Below, one piece after another: positions 16,585 through 25,052 of a stretch of DNA of 64,000 bases. Source of the DNA: UBA8941 sp963780545 (lineage in GTDB: Archaea; Thermoproteota; Bathyarchaeia; TCS64). The DNA lies in the NCBI GenBank assembly GCA_963780545.1, contig CAWACK010000010.1, forward strand, positions 186,001-250,000. The letters are read 5' to 3'. Made by a program: the position numbers and the translations under genes. Numbering within the stretch: the first letter of the stretch is position 1; each line of letters starts with the position of its first letter. Below the pieces are notes generated by a model. That model had not been told where the DNA came from, did not search any database, and saw nothing but the letters and a program-made list of their open reading frames with translations.

Positions 16585-16923
16585 TCAACCTGTTTTTTCG
16601 AGGTGCTCCTTCAGGGCTATAGCTTGGTTGTGCACTTCATCCTTCGCGGCATATAGGAGTGTCACCGGGCCTTTCTTCGCTCTGCTTCTGAGGTCGTTGA
16701 TGAGCGCCTCCTTGCCTTTGAGTTCTTCGACGTATCTCCGTTTGAACTCGCTCCATTTGGCTGGTTCATGGGCAAACCACTGCCTGAGCTCGGTGCTTGG
16801 CGCAGCCTCTTTGAGCCACTCGTCTATCTTCGCCGATTCCTTGCTGATCCCCCTCGGCCAGAGGCGATCAACGAGGATGCGGTGGCCATCCGACTGCTCG
16901 GGTATTTCGTATATTCGCTTCAC
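16585..16923 (-). CDS. DUF488 family protein (YeaO-like)
   Basis: The 112-residue protein contains R-I-L-V-D-R-L-W-P-R-G (15-25), W-F-A-H-E-P-A-K-W-x-E-F-K-R-R-Y and V-T-L-L-Y-A-A-K-D, the signature of the DUF488 family. The biochemical role is unknown. It stands alone between the ribosomal cluster and a convergent-free dehydrogenase gene. Confidence 0.88.
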   Translation of the reverse strand: MKRIYEIPEQSDGHRILVDRLWPRGISKESAKIDEWLKEAAPSTELRQWFAHEPAKWSEFKRRYVEELKGKEALINDLRSRAKKGPVTLLYAAKDEVHNQAIALKEHLEKTG

Positions 16924-16986
16924 CTTGAACGTGGGAGTCGATTAGGATAGGGGAATGGCGGTTTATTAAAGAAGCAAACTGAGACC

Positions 16987-18012
16987 CTATGGGATGAACT
17001 CGACTTTGCAGCCGATACGGCTTTTAGCGGCTTCGAAGGCCTCGTTTGCCTTTTCGAGGGGTAGTCTGTGAGTGAGGAGTTCCTTCACCTTGACAGCGCC
17101 ACTCCTGGCGAGCTTGATTGACTGATCAAAGTTCTCTGGCTTCGCGTCGTAAGCACCCTGAATGGTGACCTCACGGCGGACAACCTGAGTCATAGGGACC
17201 TCGACTGGTCTGCCGAAGATACCTATGACCGTTATCTGGCCGCGTTTCTTCACGATCTGGATCGCCTGAGCAACAGCTGGTGGCGCTCCGGTGGCTACGA
17301 AGGCGATATCTGCACCCCTTTCCCTCGTTCTATCCATAACGATCTTTGCTAAGTCTTCCTTCTCGATGTTCACTGTCTCGATCCCAAGCCTCTCGGCGAT
17401 CTTGAAGCGCTCTGAGTCGACGTTTATCCCCGTCACCAACACCTCAGCACCGGCTAGCCTGAAGAGCTGGGCGCTAAAGAGGCCGATTGGTCCACAGCCC
17501 TGGACGATGGCGAGGTCACCAAGATGGATTGTGGTGCAGTCCTTGACAAAATGGACTGCGTTACTAAGGGGCTCGATTAGTGCGCCTTCCTCGTAGCTGA
17601 GTTCATCCGGGAGCCTGTGGAGGAGTTTGTAGGGGACAGCCGAGTACTCAGCCATACCTCCATCGGTGTGGATGCCGAATAGGGTGGAGGCATCGCAGAG
17701 GTTCTCGCGACCCGAACGACAATAAATACATGTGCCGCAGGCTTTCACAGACTCGGAGAGGACGCGATCGCCAACGTCATAACCCTTGACCTGCGACCCA
17801 GTCTCCATTATTCTACCCGAGAATTCATGCCCCATGACGACGGGGAGCTTCATCTTCGAGTAGGCGGGGGTGTAGTCATAGATCCCGAGGTCGCTTCCAC
17901 AGATGGCGGCAGCCTTGATCTCAATCAGTACTTCGTCTGGTTTGATCTCTGGCTTTGGGACCTCGGCGAACTCGACGCCGGGCTCTGGCTTGCGCTTGAC
18001 GACGGCTCTCAT
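16987..18012 (-). CDS. Zinc-dependent medium-chain dehydrogenase (alcohol/polyol/threonine dehydrogenase-like)
   Basis: The ~341-residue MDR enzyme has the catalytic zinc region A-A-I-C-G-S-D-L and G-H-E-F-S-G-R-I, the structural zinc cysteines C-G-T-C-I-Y-C-R-S-G-R-E-N-L-C, and a Rossmann domain with V-Q-G-C-G-P-I-G-L-F. It oxidises an alcohol or polyol with NAD(P)+; the substrate cannot be read from sequence. I chose ATG 18012 because GGTG precedes it; GTG 18021 adds three residues. Confidence 0.88.
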   Translation of the reverse strand: MRAVVKRKPEPGVEFAEVPKPEIKPDEVLIEIKAAAICGSDLGIYDYTPAYSKMKLPVVMGHEFSGRIMETGSQVKGYDVGDRVLSESVKACGTCIYCRSGRENLCDASTLFGIHTDGGMAEYSAVPYKLLHRLPDELSYEEGALIEPLSNAVHFVKDCTTIHLGDLAIVQGCGPIGLFSAQLFRLAGAEVLVTGINVDSERFKIAERLGIETVNIEKEDLAKIVMDRTRERGADIAFVATGAPPAVAQAIQIVKKRGQITVIGIFGRPVEVPMTQVVRREVTIQGAYDAKPENFDQSIKLARSGAVKVKELLTHRLPLEKANEAFEAAKSRIGCKVEFIP

Positions 18013-18111
18013 AGCTTTCACCTATCCGTGCAATGAGCCCTGCGTCTGCTTTAATGCTTCCTCGGCGGGTAATGCTCTAATTCTGAACCAGCACATCATT
18101 TTGGGAAGCTT

Positions 18112-19359
18112 ATGAGGGATGCTGAGAAGCGGGTGCTTGATGCGATCGATGTTGATGGCCTCGTTGACTATCTGTGCGAGTTGATTTCGGTACCTTCTGT
18201 GGGGGGGCAGGAGTCCGCCGCGCAGAGAAACGTAGCCACTAAGATGAGGGCATTTGGTCTTAACGTGGAAACGTGGGACATTGAGTTTGATAAGCTTCGC
18301 AGCAACCCAGCTTTCAGCATGTCCTTCGAAAGGAAAGAGGGCGTCGATGTCGTCGGCTCATACGGCGAGGGGAGAGGAAGAAGTCTGATAATCTGCGGAC
18401 ATATTGACGTCGTCTCCCAAGGAGAGGAGTCTAAATGGAAATATCCTCCATGGAAGGGAACCGTCGCCGGCGGTAGGGTCTACGGTCGTGGCTCCGCCGA
18501 CATGAAGGGGGGCATAGTGTCTGCACTCTACGCTGTTAAGGCGATCATCGACTCCGGCACCCCAATTAGGGGTAAAATAATATTCGAGACCGTTATCGGC
18601 GAGGAGGATGGCAGCGTGGGAGCCCTCGACGCGGTCCTGAAAGGTTACAAGGCCGATGCTGCCATCGTTCCAGAGCCTAGTGAACTTGGCGCTGTCCCCG
18701 CCCATGCGGGTGTCATGGCGTTCAGGATCACCGTCCAAGGAAAGGCTGCTCACGCTAGTATACGCGACGATGGAGTGAGTGCCATAGACAAGTTTCTCTA
18801 TCTCTACGAGGCACTTAAGCAGCTCGAGTTGGATAGGAACACCCGCATAAAGGACCCGCTCTACGCGGGATATAAGATCCCGTCGCCACTCAGCATCGGG
18901 AAGATAGTTGGCGGCGAGTGGCCGGGTACAGTGCCAGAAAATCTCTACTTCGAGGGTCGTGTAGGTGTACATACGGATGAGACCTGTGAGCAGGTAAGGG
19001 AACAATTGGAAACAGCCGTAAAGAAGGCAGCGGACAGCGATCCCTGGCTCAAGGAGCATCACCCCAAGGTAGACTGGAACGGATACCGGTTCGACCCAGC
19101 GAAAATACCGGTCGACCACCCTATCATGGAAACCGTCAAAACATCATATAGAGACGTGACCGGCGTCGAACCCCGAGTCGAGGGTAAGACCTACAGTAGC
19201 GATATGCGGCTCCTCATAAACGTGGGTGGTGTTCCGACGATGATCTTCGGCCCCGGTGAACTCAGGGAGGCACACGCTGCCAACGAGTCCGTCAGCATTG
19301 AGAACTTAAAAACAGCTGCTAAGACTTACGCACTTACGATTCTCAGATGGTGTATCTAA
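18112..19359 (+). CDS. M20 family metallohydrolase (ArgE/DapE/aminoacylase type)
   Basis: The 415-residue protein has the di-zinc M20 motifs: I-I-C-G-H-I-D-V-V (first metal histidine and catalytic aspartate), Y-G-R-G-S-A-D-M-K-G-G (bridging aspartate), I-G-E-E-D-G-S (general base E-E) and a late H-A-A-N-E. A dimerisation insert is present between. It cleaves an N-acyl amino acid or small peptide; ArgE/DapE membership does not fix the substrate. It is divergent from the dehydrogenase gene. Confidence 0.88.
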   Translation: MRDAEKRVLDAIDVDGLVDYLCELISVPSVGGQESAAQRNVATKMRAFGLNVETWDIEFDKLRSNPAFSMSFERKEGVDVVGSYGEGRGRSLIICGHIDVVSQGEESKWKYPPWKGTVAGGRVYGRGSADMKGGIVSALYAVKAIIDSGTPIRGKIIFETVIGEEDGSVGALDAVLKGYKADAAIVPEPSELGAVPAHAGVMAFRITVQGKAAHASIRDDGVSAIDKFLYLYEALKQLELDRNTRIKDPLYAGYKIPSPLSIGKIVGGEWPGTVPENLYFEGRVGVHTDETCEQVREQLETAVKKAADSDPWLKEHHPKVDWNGYRFDPAKIPVDHPIMETVKTSYRDVTGVEPRVEGKTYSSDMRLLINVGGVPTMIFGPGELREAHAANESVSIENLKTAAKTYALTILRWCI

Positions 19360-19498
19360 CGAGAATAAGTTGCATTGCGCGCTTTTAATTATCAACAACG
19401 TTAGACCGGCTCAAAATATCAATTATAGATTTTGTAGATGAATTCGGTTTTTAGTGGTTTAACTTAAATTCTCGACTTCCCTGTTCCATGAGAGGTCT

Positions 19499-20617
19499 TT
19501 GAAGCACCTGGGATTGATCGTGAACCCCATAGCGGGTATTGGGGGCCGCGTAGGGCTCAAAGGAAGCGACGGCCTTGAGACTTTGAAGAAGGCGAAGGAG
19601 CTTGGCGCGAGAGAGACCTCCCCCGGTAGGGCTACCGAGGCGCTGAAGAAGTTAATCCCCCTCAAGGATCAAATCGAGTTAATAACGTATCCTAAGGAGA
19701 TGGGTGAGGATGAGGCTCGGTCCATTGGATTTAAGCCACATATCATCGGCACGATAAAGACGCTGGAAACGACATCAGCGGACACCAAGGCTGCGGCGTC
19801 CGAGATGGCTCGCCTCGATGTGGATCTCATACTCTTCGCGGGTGGTGATGGTACGGCACGAGACATCTTCGAAGCTATCGACGGAAAAGTGCCGGCCCTC
19901 GGTATACCAACAGGGGTCAAGATCCACTCAGGAGTCTTCGCAGTCTCGCCAGCAGCCGCTGGTGAACTCGCCGCCAAATACCTCAGAGGTGAAGTTAGCT
20001 CCATTGGGGATTCCGAGGTCATGGACATCGACGAGGAGGCATTCCGAGAAAATAGACTCAGCGCAAGACTCTACGGCTATTTACGCGTCCCAAGAGAGGA
20101 GGCGTATATGCAGGGCTCTAAGGAGGCGAGCCCTATTCAAGAGGAAGAGAACCTTAAGGCAATCGCCTCAGACATCGTCGACGATATGGATGATGAGACC
20201 CTGTACATCCTCGGTCCAGGCTCCACCATAGGCAGCATCGCGGAACACCTTAGCCTCAAGAAAACATTACTCGGCGTCGACGTCGTCCAAGGAAAGAGAA
20301 TCATCGCAAGAGATGTCAATGAAGACCAACTACTAACACTAATCACCGGAAAAAAGGCGAAGATCATTGTCACAGTAATCGGCGGCCAGGGTTTCATCTT
20401 CGGCCGAGGCAACCAGCAGATAAGTCCCGCGGTTATCAGGGCGGTAGGCAAGGAAAATATAATCGTAGTAGCGACGCCTGCGAAGCTCGCAACCCTTCAC
20501 GGCAGACACTTACTCGTCGATACAGGAGATCCGAAACTAGATGAGGAGTTATCAGGGTACACTCGCGTCGTCACCGATTACGGTAGACGCGTCGTTTACA
20601 GAGTTAAACATGCTTAA
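19499..20617 (+). CDS. ATP-NAD kinase-like protein (AcoX/NAD-kinase family)
   Basis: The 372-residue protein starts L-G-L-I-V-N-P-I-A-G-I-G-G and has the NAD-kinase/diacylglycerol-kinase motif F-A-G-G-D-G-T-A-R-D (about 118-127), then G-I-P-T-G-V-K. A C-terminal domain includes L-G-P-G-S-T-I. This is the COG3199-type family, predicted to phosphorylate NAD or a related molecule. The first codon is TTG; no better start is visible. Confidence 0.8.
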   Translation: MKHLGLIVNPIAGIGGRVGLKGSDGLETLKKAKELGARETSPGRATEALKKLIPLKDQIELITYPKEMGEDEARSIGFKPHIIGTIKTLETTSADTKAAASEMARLDVDLILFAGGDGTARDIFEAIDGKVPALGIPTGVKIHSGVFAVSPAAAGELAAKYLRGEVSSIGDSEVMDIDEEAFRENRLSARLYGYLRVPREEAYMQGSKEASPIQEEENLKAIASDIVDDMDDETLYILGPGSTIGSIAEHLSLKKTLLGVDVVQGKRIIARDVNEDQLLTLITGKKAKIIVTVIGGQGFIFGRGNQQISPAVIRAVGKENIIVVATPAKLATLHGRHLLVDTGDPKLDEELSGYTRVVTDYGRRVVYRVKHA

Positions 20618-20818
20618 ATGGAAGGCAATCGAATTACACGTCGCGCACACGTAATCCTAGACGAGGTTAGCAAGAAGTGTTTCATATTCTCAATCCACTA
20701 GGACTCCACACCTAATACCAACCCTCATTACTTTCTCATGAATAATTTGAAACCTCGGACTATTCGCATTTTCATTCTACAGTTTTGAAAAGAGGAGAGC
20801 GAACGAGTGTTTCAAGTT

Positions 20819-21129
20819 CTACAAATCAGGTTGCTTTACATCAACCAAAATGCCTTCGATCTCATTGATCTTCGTAGCGACCTTTTGTCCTAAAAGGGTC
20901 AATTGAATAACCTTAAGCTTAGATTTAGATCCCTTAGCATCGTACGCTACAGCCAAACCAGACCTTATGAGTACCTTATACGAAGTGTCACAGCCGGCCT
21001 CCCCACGCCATAATTCTCCTTCATAACCTGGTACAACCACATCACATTCATGCCTTCAAGATGAATCGACAATTCCAACAATACTCTAAGAGTGGCCTTT
21101 GGCTCATCCAAATCGTCTATTATATTCAT
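20819..21129 (-). CDS. Winged-helix DNA-binding protein, split by a one-base frameshift
   Basis: The N-terminal part from ATG 21129 reads M-N-I-I-D-D-L-D-E-P-K-A-T and then an HTH-like region before a frame stop. Shifting one base near 20989 continues as D-T-S-Y-K-V-L-I-R-S-G-L-A with a wing-like strand (S-K-L-K-V-I-Q-L-T-L-L-G) and ends at 20819. Together they make about 104 residues with the helix-turn-helix and wing order of MarR/PadR-like regulators. The break asks for one extra base beside the single C at 20989. It borders a repeat-rich intergenic region that may hold its operators. Confidence 0.6.
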
Positions 21130-21263
21130 GGTTATATCTTCTAACGATCCGAGAAGTTAAAGTCTATCGAAATATTTACTATACGAGGCAAACTCAATCA
21201 TAATGTTCAACGAATGAGTTCAGCGTGAATGAAATCTACACTCTAGATAATAATTGATATATT

Positions 21264-21318
21264 ATGCATGAAACATACATTAAATAAATCATATGCCTTC
21301 CATGTACGAAACATACAC
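21264..21318. repeat. Pair of 17-bp near-direct repeats in an AT-rich region
   Basis: ATGCATGAAACATACAT (21264-21280) and ATGTACGAAACATACAC (21302-21318) agree at 14 of 17 positions and are spaced 38 bp apart. They may be binding sites for the winged-helix protein encoded just below, but nothing proves it. Confidence 0.5.
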
Positions 21319-21349
21319 TCATAAAAATTGAATAAAATATCTGAAAATT

Positions 21350-21358
21350 GCGCGCGCG
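21350..21358. repeat. (GC)4 tract GCGCGCGCG in AT-rich DNA
   Basis: An alternating GC run of nine bases within AT-rich sequence. Similar tracts occur at 5372-5380, 32720-32728 and 33040-33050, all in the accessory stretches of this window. Confidence 0.7.
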
Positions 21359-21489
21359 TCCAGGAAATCCCCTTCTCCAAGACCACCCAGCCCTACCTAA
21401 TGTCACACCTGACCTGCTTGGGTACTGGCAAACTCTCCATAGCAAAATCACGTCGAGCCGTTAAACGCGTTTTTTTTATCTCCCTCAAA

Positions 21490-21521
21490 AATCAGCACTT
21501 TTTATACAAAAAGTGCTGATT
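21490..21521. repeat. Perfect 14-bp inverted repeat with 4-nt spacer
   Basis: AATCAGCACTTTTT (21490-21503) and AAAAAGTGCTGATT (21508-21521) are exact reverse complements around ATAC. The outer part, ATCAGCACT, recurs at 21555-21563 and (as TCAGCACT) 21544-21551, and again at 21965-21973 and 21989-21997 (reverse). The group lies directly upstream of a TATA-like CTTAAAAA (about 21571) and the ORF at 21605, so an operator or iteron array is the likely use. Confidence 0.75.
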
Positions 21522-21604
21522 GTGCGCGCACTCTGCACCGCACTCAGCACTCCAATCAGCACTCCAAAGCCCTTAAAAACGAATATCCGATTCGCTCCCC
21601 TTCG

Positions 21605-22306
21605 ATGTCAAGAGTAAATGGCGACGAGATTAAGGCGGTTGACTACGGCTACTTCCTTCATTTTCCAATAAGTTAACAGGTTGACCTGAAGCTAATTCAG
21701 CAGAACAACGCTCGCATTACCCAGCAGAAGGGCGCCGCGATGGTCAAGCAGCTCGCCAAAAACCCGGATACCTACATTTTTTTGAGAAAATCAGGATATA
21801 AAGATGAAGATATCCCAGAATGGGCGGCTAGGCCACCTCCAGACATGATCGAGGAGCTGAATGAAGAGTTAGCCCGCCCTGCAAATCAGACCCTTCAAGA
21901 GGGGCAGAGTGAAGAGGGTGAGGAAAACCATGAGGACTTGGAGTCCGATGCTCCGAAAGCGGAGATCAGCACTCCTAAGAGTGCTGGTAGTGCTGATAGT
22001 GCGGGTGCGGTGCAGAATAATCCACCTGCACGCGCTGTACCGCAACTAGTAGGTTTACCAGCAGTACGCACCTGCACTTGCGGACCAGCAGTACGCACCC
22101 GCACAGAGAGGACCCCGCACCTTCGCGGACTTCCTGGAGGATGCAGGAGGAGCACGCACCCCACCACCGCACAGAGAGGGAGCACCCTCCACCGGAGCGG
22201 AGGATGCTCAGGTCACGGTGCAGGACTCCTATCTGCGGACCCAGCAGATCATGACGAAGGTAAGCGTTCAACCCGAGGGCACGCGCTTGGGGAAAACTGG
22301 AACTGT
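21605..22306 (+). pseudogene. Broken gene of unknown function with an in-frame stop and a frameshift
   Basis: ATG 21605 starts M-S-R-V-N-G-D-E-I-K-A-V-D-Y-G-Y and meets TAA at 21674-21676. The same frame then continues open (L-I-Q-Q-N-N-A-R-I-T-Q-Q-K-G-A-A, N-P-D-T-Y-I-F-L-R-K-S-G-Y-K) through a glutamate-rich linker. Near 22047-22056 the coding-like signal moves to another frame, with two copies of Q-Q-Y-A-P-A and then F-A-D-F-L-E-D-A-G-G. A hairpin at 22307 marks the probable end. I do not recognise the family. An internal ATG at 21740 could start a shorter intact N-terminal part. Consensus errors or real decay are both possible. Confidence 0.5.
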
Positions 22307-22355
22307 AGGTGGGGAAGTTTGCACCCCTCACTTCCCCACCTGTACGTCCTATTTT
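22307..22355 (+). terminator. 12-bp perfect hairpin followed by a T run
   Basis: AGGTGGGGAAGT (22307-22318) pairs exactly with ACTTCCCCACCT (22330-22341) across an 11-nt loop, followed shortly by ATTTTTTAT. This is a strong intrinsic-terminator shape and sets the likely end of the broken gene upstream. Confidence 0.7.
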
Positions 22356-22572
22356 TTATCCGTGAAGATCCGTTTGATCCCGGTGACGTTCTTGTTTGGG
22401 TGGTGCGTGAACCCCGAGGACGCCCAATAGGATGCATTGGTCCGAGGGTGGCGAAGGGTAAATAGAGTGTGCGCACGCCCCGAATCCGTTGAAGGAAATT
22501 AAGACAGTTTAAGCCGGTCATAAACAATAAAGGGACAAAGCAGCGCACGCCATATGTATTGCTGTGCCAATC

Positions 22573-22687
22573 TCATCTTCTTCTGTAGAAGAATATGATG
22601 GCGAACACACCGATGATGGAGATGGCGGATATGGCTATTGTCTCTTGGGGATGCCCTGATAGTCAGCCTTTTGAACCTCTCCGGCAT
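22573..22687 (-). pseudogene. Possible small single-TM protein, split between two frames
   Basis: ATG 22687 reads M-P-E-R-F-K-R-L-T-I. One base further on, another frame reads G-H-P-Q-E-T-I-A-I-S-A-I-S-I-I-G-V-F-A-I and ends I-I-F-F-Y-R-R-R then stop at 22573. Joined, this is a ~38-residue protein with one hydrophobic helix and a basic end, like the C-terminal anchors of archaeal surface proteins. The evidence is the topology only. Confidence 0.3.
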
Positions 22688-22707
22688 ATTTGCGCTAAAC
22701 AACTTGG

Positions 22708-23511
22708 CTACTTTAGTTCGTAGGGGCCGAGGAACTCTTCTTGTAGGATGTTCCCCCCGTCGATGACTATCTCTGAGCCAGTCAGGTAGCTCGACTCGTC
22801 GCTTGCTAGGAAGAGGACGAGGTTGCCGATATCCTCTGGGCTCCCCTGCCTGCACATGGGGATCTTTCGTCCGAATTCCCGCATCGATGCCTCAGCATCC
22901 TCACCTTCTTTGCTTCCCCTTATCCCGAAGGCGCTTGGACTATAGATGTAGCCGGGAAGTATGCAGTTGACGTTGATCATGTACTGCGCCGTCTCCAGAG
23001 CCAACGTCTTGGTGAAGCCGATCACAGCTGCCTTCGACGACCCGTAGGCCGTCTGCCCACCCGCGGGCGTTCCAACCATTGGTCCGGTGACGCTGCTCAT
23101 GTTCACTATTTTCCCATACCTGCGCTTCATCATGCCAGGCAAAACAGCTTTGGAGCACCGGAACATACCGAAGACGTTGATCTCGAAGAGGCGGTGCAGG
23201 AACTCCTCATCCATATCGACTAGTTTGCGTCTTGGGTAGATGCCGGCGTTGTTGACGAGTATGTCGATTTGACCTTGGTCTTTGGTTATCCGACTGATGA
23301 CGCTCTCCACTTCCATCGCCTTGGTAACATCCATCATGTAGGCGTGGGCTTCCTTGCCCTCCTTTTTGATGTCCTCGGCGGTCTGCTTTACCCTATCCTG
23401 GATGTCTGCGAGGCATACGGTGGCGCCGTTGGCTGCGAGGACCCTTGATATCCCGGCACCAATGCCCTGGGCGGCGCCAGTCACAAGGGCGATCTTCCCC
23501 CCCAGTTTCAT
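22708..23511 (-). CDS. Short-chain dehydrogenase/reductase (SDR)
   Basis: The classical SDR has ~267 residues: T-G-A-A-Q-G-I-G cofactor loop (about 9-16), N-N-A-G-I, the catalytic serine/tyrosine/lysine set S-S-V-T-G ... Y-G-S-S-K, and a C-terminal S-x-Y-L-T-G-S-E-I-V-I-D-G-G. I chose ATG 23511 because it forms a four-base ATGA overlap with the gcvPB stop and starts at the normal M-K-L-G-G-K-I-A-L-V-T-G; the longer frame to 23553 is unlikely. The substrate is unknown; the coupling with glycine decarboxylase genes is notable. Confidence 0.9.
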   Translation of the reverse strand: MKLGGKIALVTGAAQGIGAGISRVLAANGATVCLADIQDRVKQTAEDIKKEGKEAHAYMMDVTKAMEVESVISRITKDQGQIDILVNNAGIYPRRKLVDMDEEFLHRLFEINVFGMFRCSKAVLPGMMKRRYGKIVNMSSVTGPMVGTPAGGQTAYGSSKAAVIGFTKTLALETAQYMINVNCILPGYIYSPSAFGIRGSKEGEDAEASMREFGRKIPMCRQGSPEDIGNLVLFLASDESSYLTGSEIVIDGGNILQEEFLGPYELK

Positions 23512-25052
23512 CTCTGCTGCTTCCTCCTGTAAGCTCTCCAGCTCATCGCCCACCTATCAGGATCGTCGAACGGTGCCGAGTCTACGAGGTGGATTGAGGA
23601 GTTATGTGGCGCATTATTGAGGATCTCCGGGTTCTTGTAGGCTTCCTCGCAGACTTTTTTCAGCACGGCTATCCAGTAGTCGATGTCCGCCTTACTGTAG
23701 GTCTCGCATGGCTCGGGTGTGAATGGCTCGGGGACTATCCATGGGTGGTGGCTCGTGAAGTAGCTCTGGACGCCGTAGTCGATGACTCGGCGATTGACTT
23801 CGTTTACGCCGCAGCCAGTGTCATTCTTCAGCTTCTCTAGACTCCACCTGACTTGGTCGAGGCGCTTCCCACCATATGGCTTACTGACGCCGGGTACGGT
23901 CTCCATCCTCTTGCTGAGGTACTGGTTATTTATCATGCTCACCTCGGCAACCTCACGTAGGCCGTTGGCGCCCATCGCAGTCGCCCACGCGTAGGCGCGG
24001 AGTACAGCCTGAAGATTGCCTATGAAATCGCGAACTCTCCCGATGCTGTGTGGCCTGTCGTAGTCGAGGTGGTACCTCTCACCCTTCCTGACGATGACGG
24101 GGACGGGAAGGAACTCTTCCAACTCCTTCGTGACTCCGACTGCACCTGAACCTGGACCAGAGGACCCGTGTGGGCTGCTGAATGTTTTATGAAGGTTAAA
24201 GAAGCTCATGTCAAAACCTACGTCGCGAGCACGGGTAACGCCCATGATGGCGTTGGCGTTGGCTTGATCATAGGCGCAGAGCCCACCGTACTCGTGGACG
24301 ATCTTGGTCCATTCGTCAATATGGCCGTTGAAGATCCCAGTATCCTCTGGGTTGGTTACGAAGATGCCTGCTGTATGCTTCGATACAGCCGCCTTGAGGG
24401 CCTCGACGCTCGGGTACCCTGTCTCTTCGTCGGGGTAGAGCGTAATTACCTTGAAGCCGGCCGTTGCCGGGCATGCCGCGTCGCATGGGTGGCTGAAGAT
24501 CGTTGTGATGATCTCTTCGCGTTGCTTGAGTTCACCGTTTAACTCGTGGTACTTACGCATGATGGCGGCGTTGTTGAAGGCCCCCGCTGACCCGCCTGGA
24601 GGTTGGAAGGTGAAGGCGTCCATCCCGCTGATCTCCTTAAGATAGATGTTGCCAAACTTCCATGTGGCCTCAAGGATACCCTGCAGGGTATCCTCTGGCT
24701 GGTCGGGATGGATATTTGCGATCTCATCGACTAGCAGCTCGTTTACCTTAGGGCTGTACTTCATGGTACATGTGCCGACGCCCAGATCGATATCGGACTC
24801 CATACCAAGCGTCATCTGGCTTAGGTGTAGCCAGTGGCGGAGAACCTGGGGTTGGCTTATTTCTGGAAGCGAGAGCCTCTCCTTTCGTCTCATATTTCTC
24901 GGGACTAGGTCCTCAGGTTTACCCACCGCTTTTCTGATCTCTTCCTCGACCTGAGGCATTATGACGCCACGTTCACCGCTCCTGCCGAGTTCATGAATGA
25001 GAGGTTCGCTCCAGACGGGGGCGTGGTATGGGCGGAGACTTATCTCGGTCAT
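23508..25052 (-). CDS. gcvPB: Glycine dehydrogenase (decarboxylating) subunit 2
   Basis: The 514-residue PLP-carrying half of the P-protein of the glycine cleavage system. The PLP lysine region is F-F-N-L-H-K-T-F-S-S-P-H-G (lysine in N-L-H-K-T), followed by G-P-G-S-G-A-V-G. The partner subunit gcvPA lies just upstream with a four-base overlap, the usual split arrangement of archaea and many bacteria. No GcvT or GcvH gene is in this window. The C-terminus ends near Y-R-R-K-Q-Q-R and overlaps the SDR start. Confidence 0.96.
   Translation of the reverse strand: MTEISLRPYHAPVWSEPLIHELGRSGERGVIMPQVEEEIRKAVGKPEDLVPRNMRRKERLSLPEISQPQVLRHWLHLSQMTLGMESDIDLGVGTCTMKYSPKVNELLVDEIANIHPDQPEDTLQGILEATWKFGNIYLKEISGMDAFTFQPPGGSAGAFNNAAIMRKYHELNGELKQREEIITTIFSHPCDAACPATAGFKVITLYPDEETGYPSVEALKAAVSKHTAGIFVTNPEDTGIFNGHIDEWTKIVHEYGGLCAYDQANANAIMGVTRARDVGFDMSFFNLHKTFSSPHGSSGPGSGAVGVTKELEEFLPVPVIVRKGERYHLDYDRPHSIGRVRDFIGNLQAVLRAYAWATAMGANGLREVAEVSMINNQYLSKRMETVPGVSKPYGGKRLDQVRWSLEKLKNDTGCGVNEVNRRVIDYGVQSYFTSHHPWIVPEPFTPEPCETYSKADIDYWIAVLKKVCEEAYKNPEILNNAPHNSSIHLVDSAPFDDPDRWAMSWRAYRRKQQR

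Noticed and set aside
18358..19119. 253-residue minus-strand ORF inside the M20 peptidase gene
   Set aside because: It is fully antisense to a gene with all metal-binding motifs and shows no recognisable domain.
22050..22110. Short CRISPR-like direct repeats
   Set aside because: Only two copies of a 20-base coding repeat occur, without spacers or cas genes. No CRISPR array was seen in the window.
22218..22430. Separate gene read from the GTG at 22218
   Set aside because: Its first part is the frame-shifted continuation of the broken ORF, and the rest runs through the hairpin terminator.
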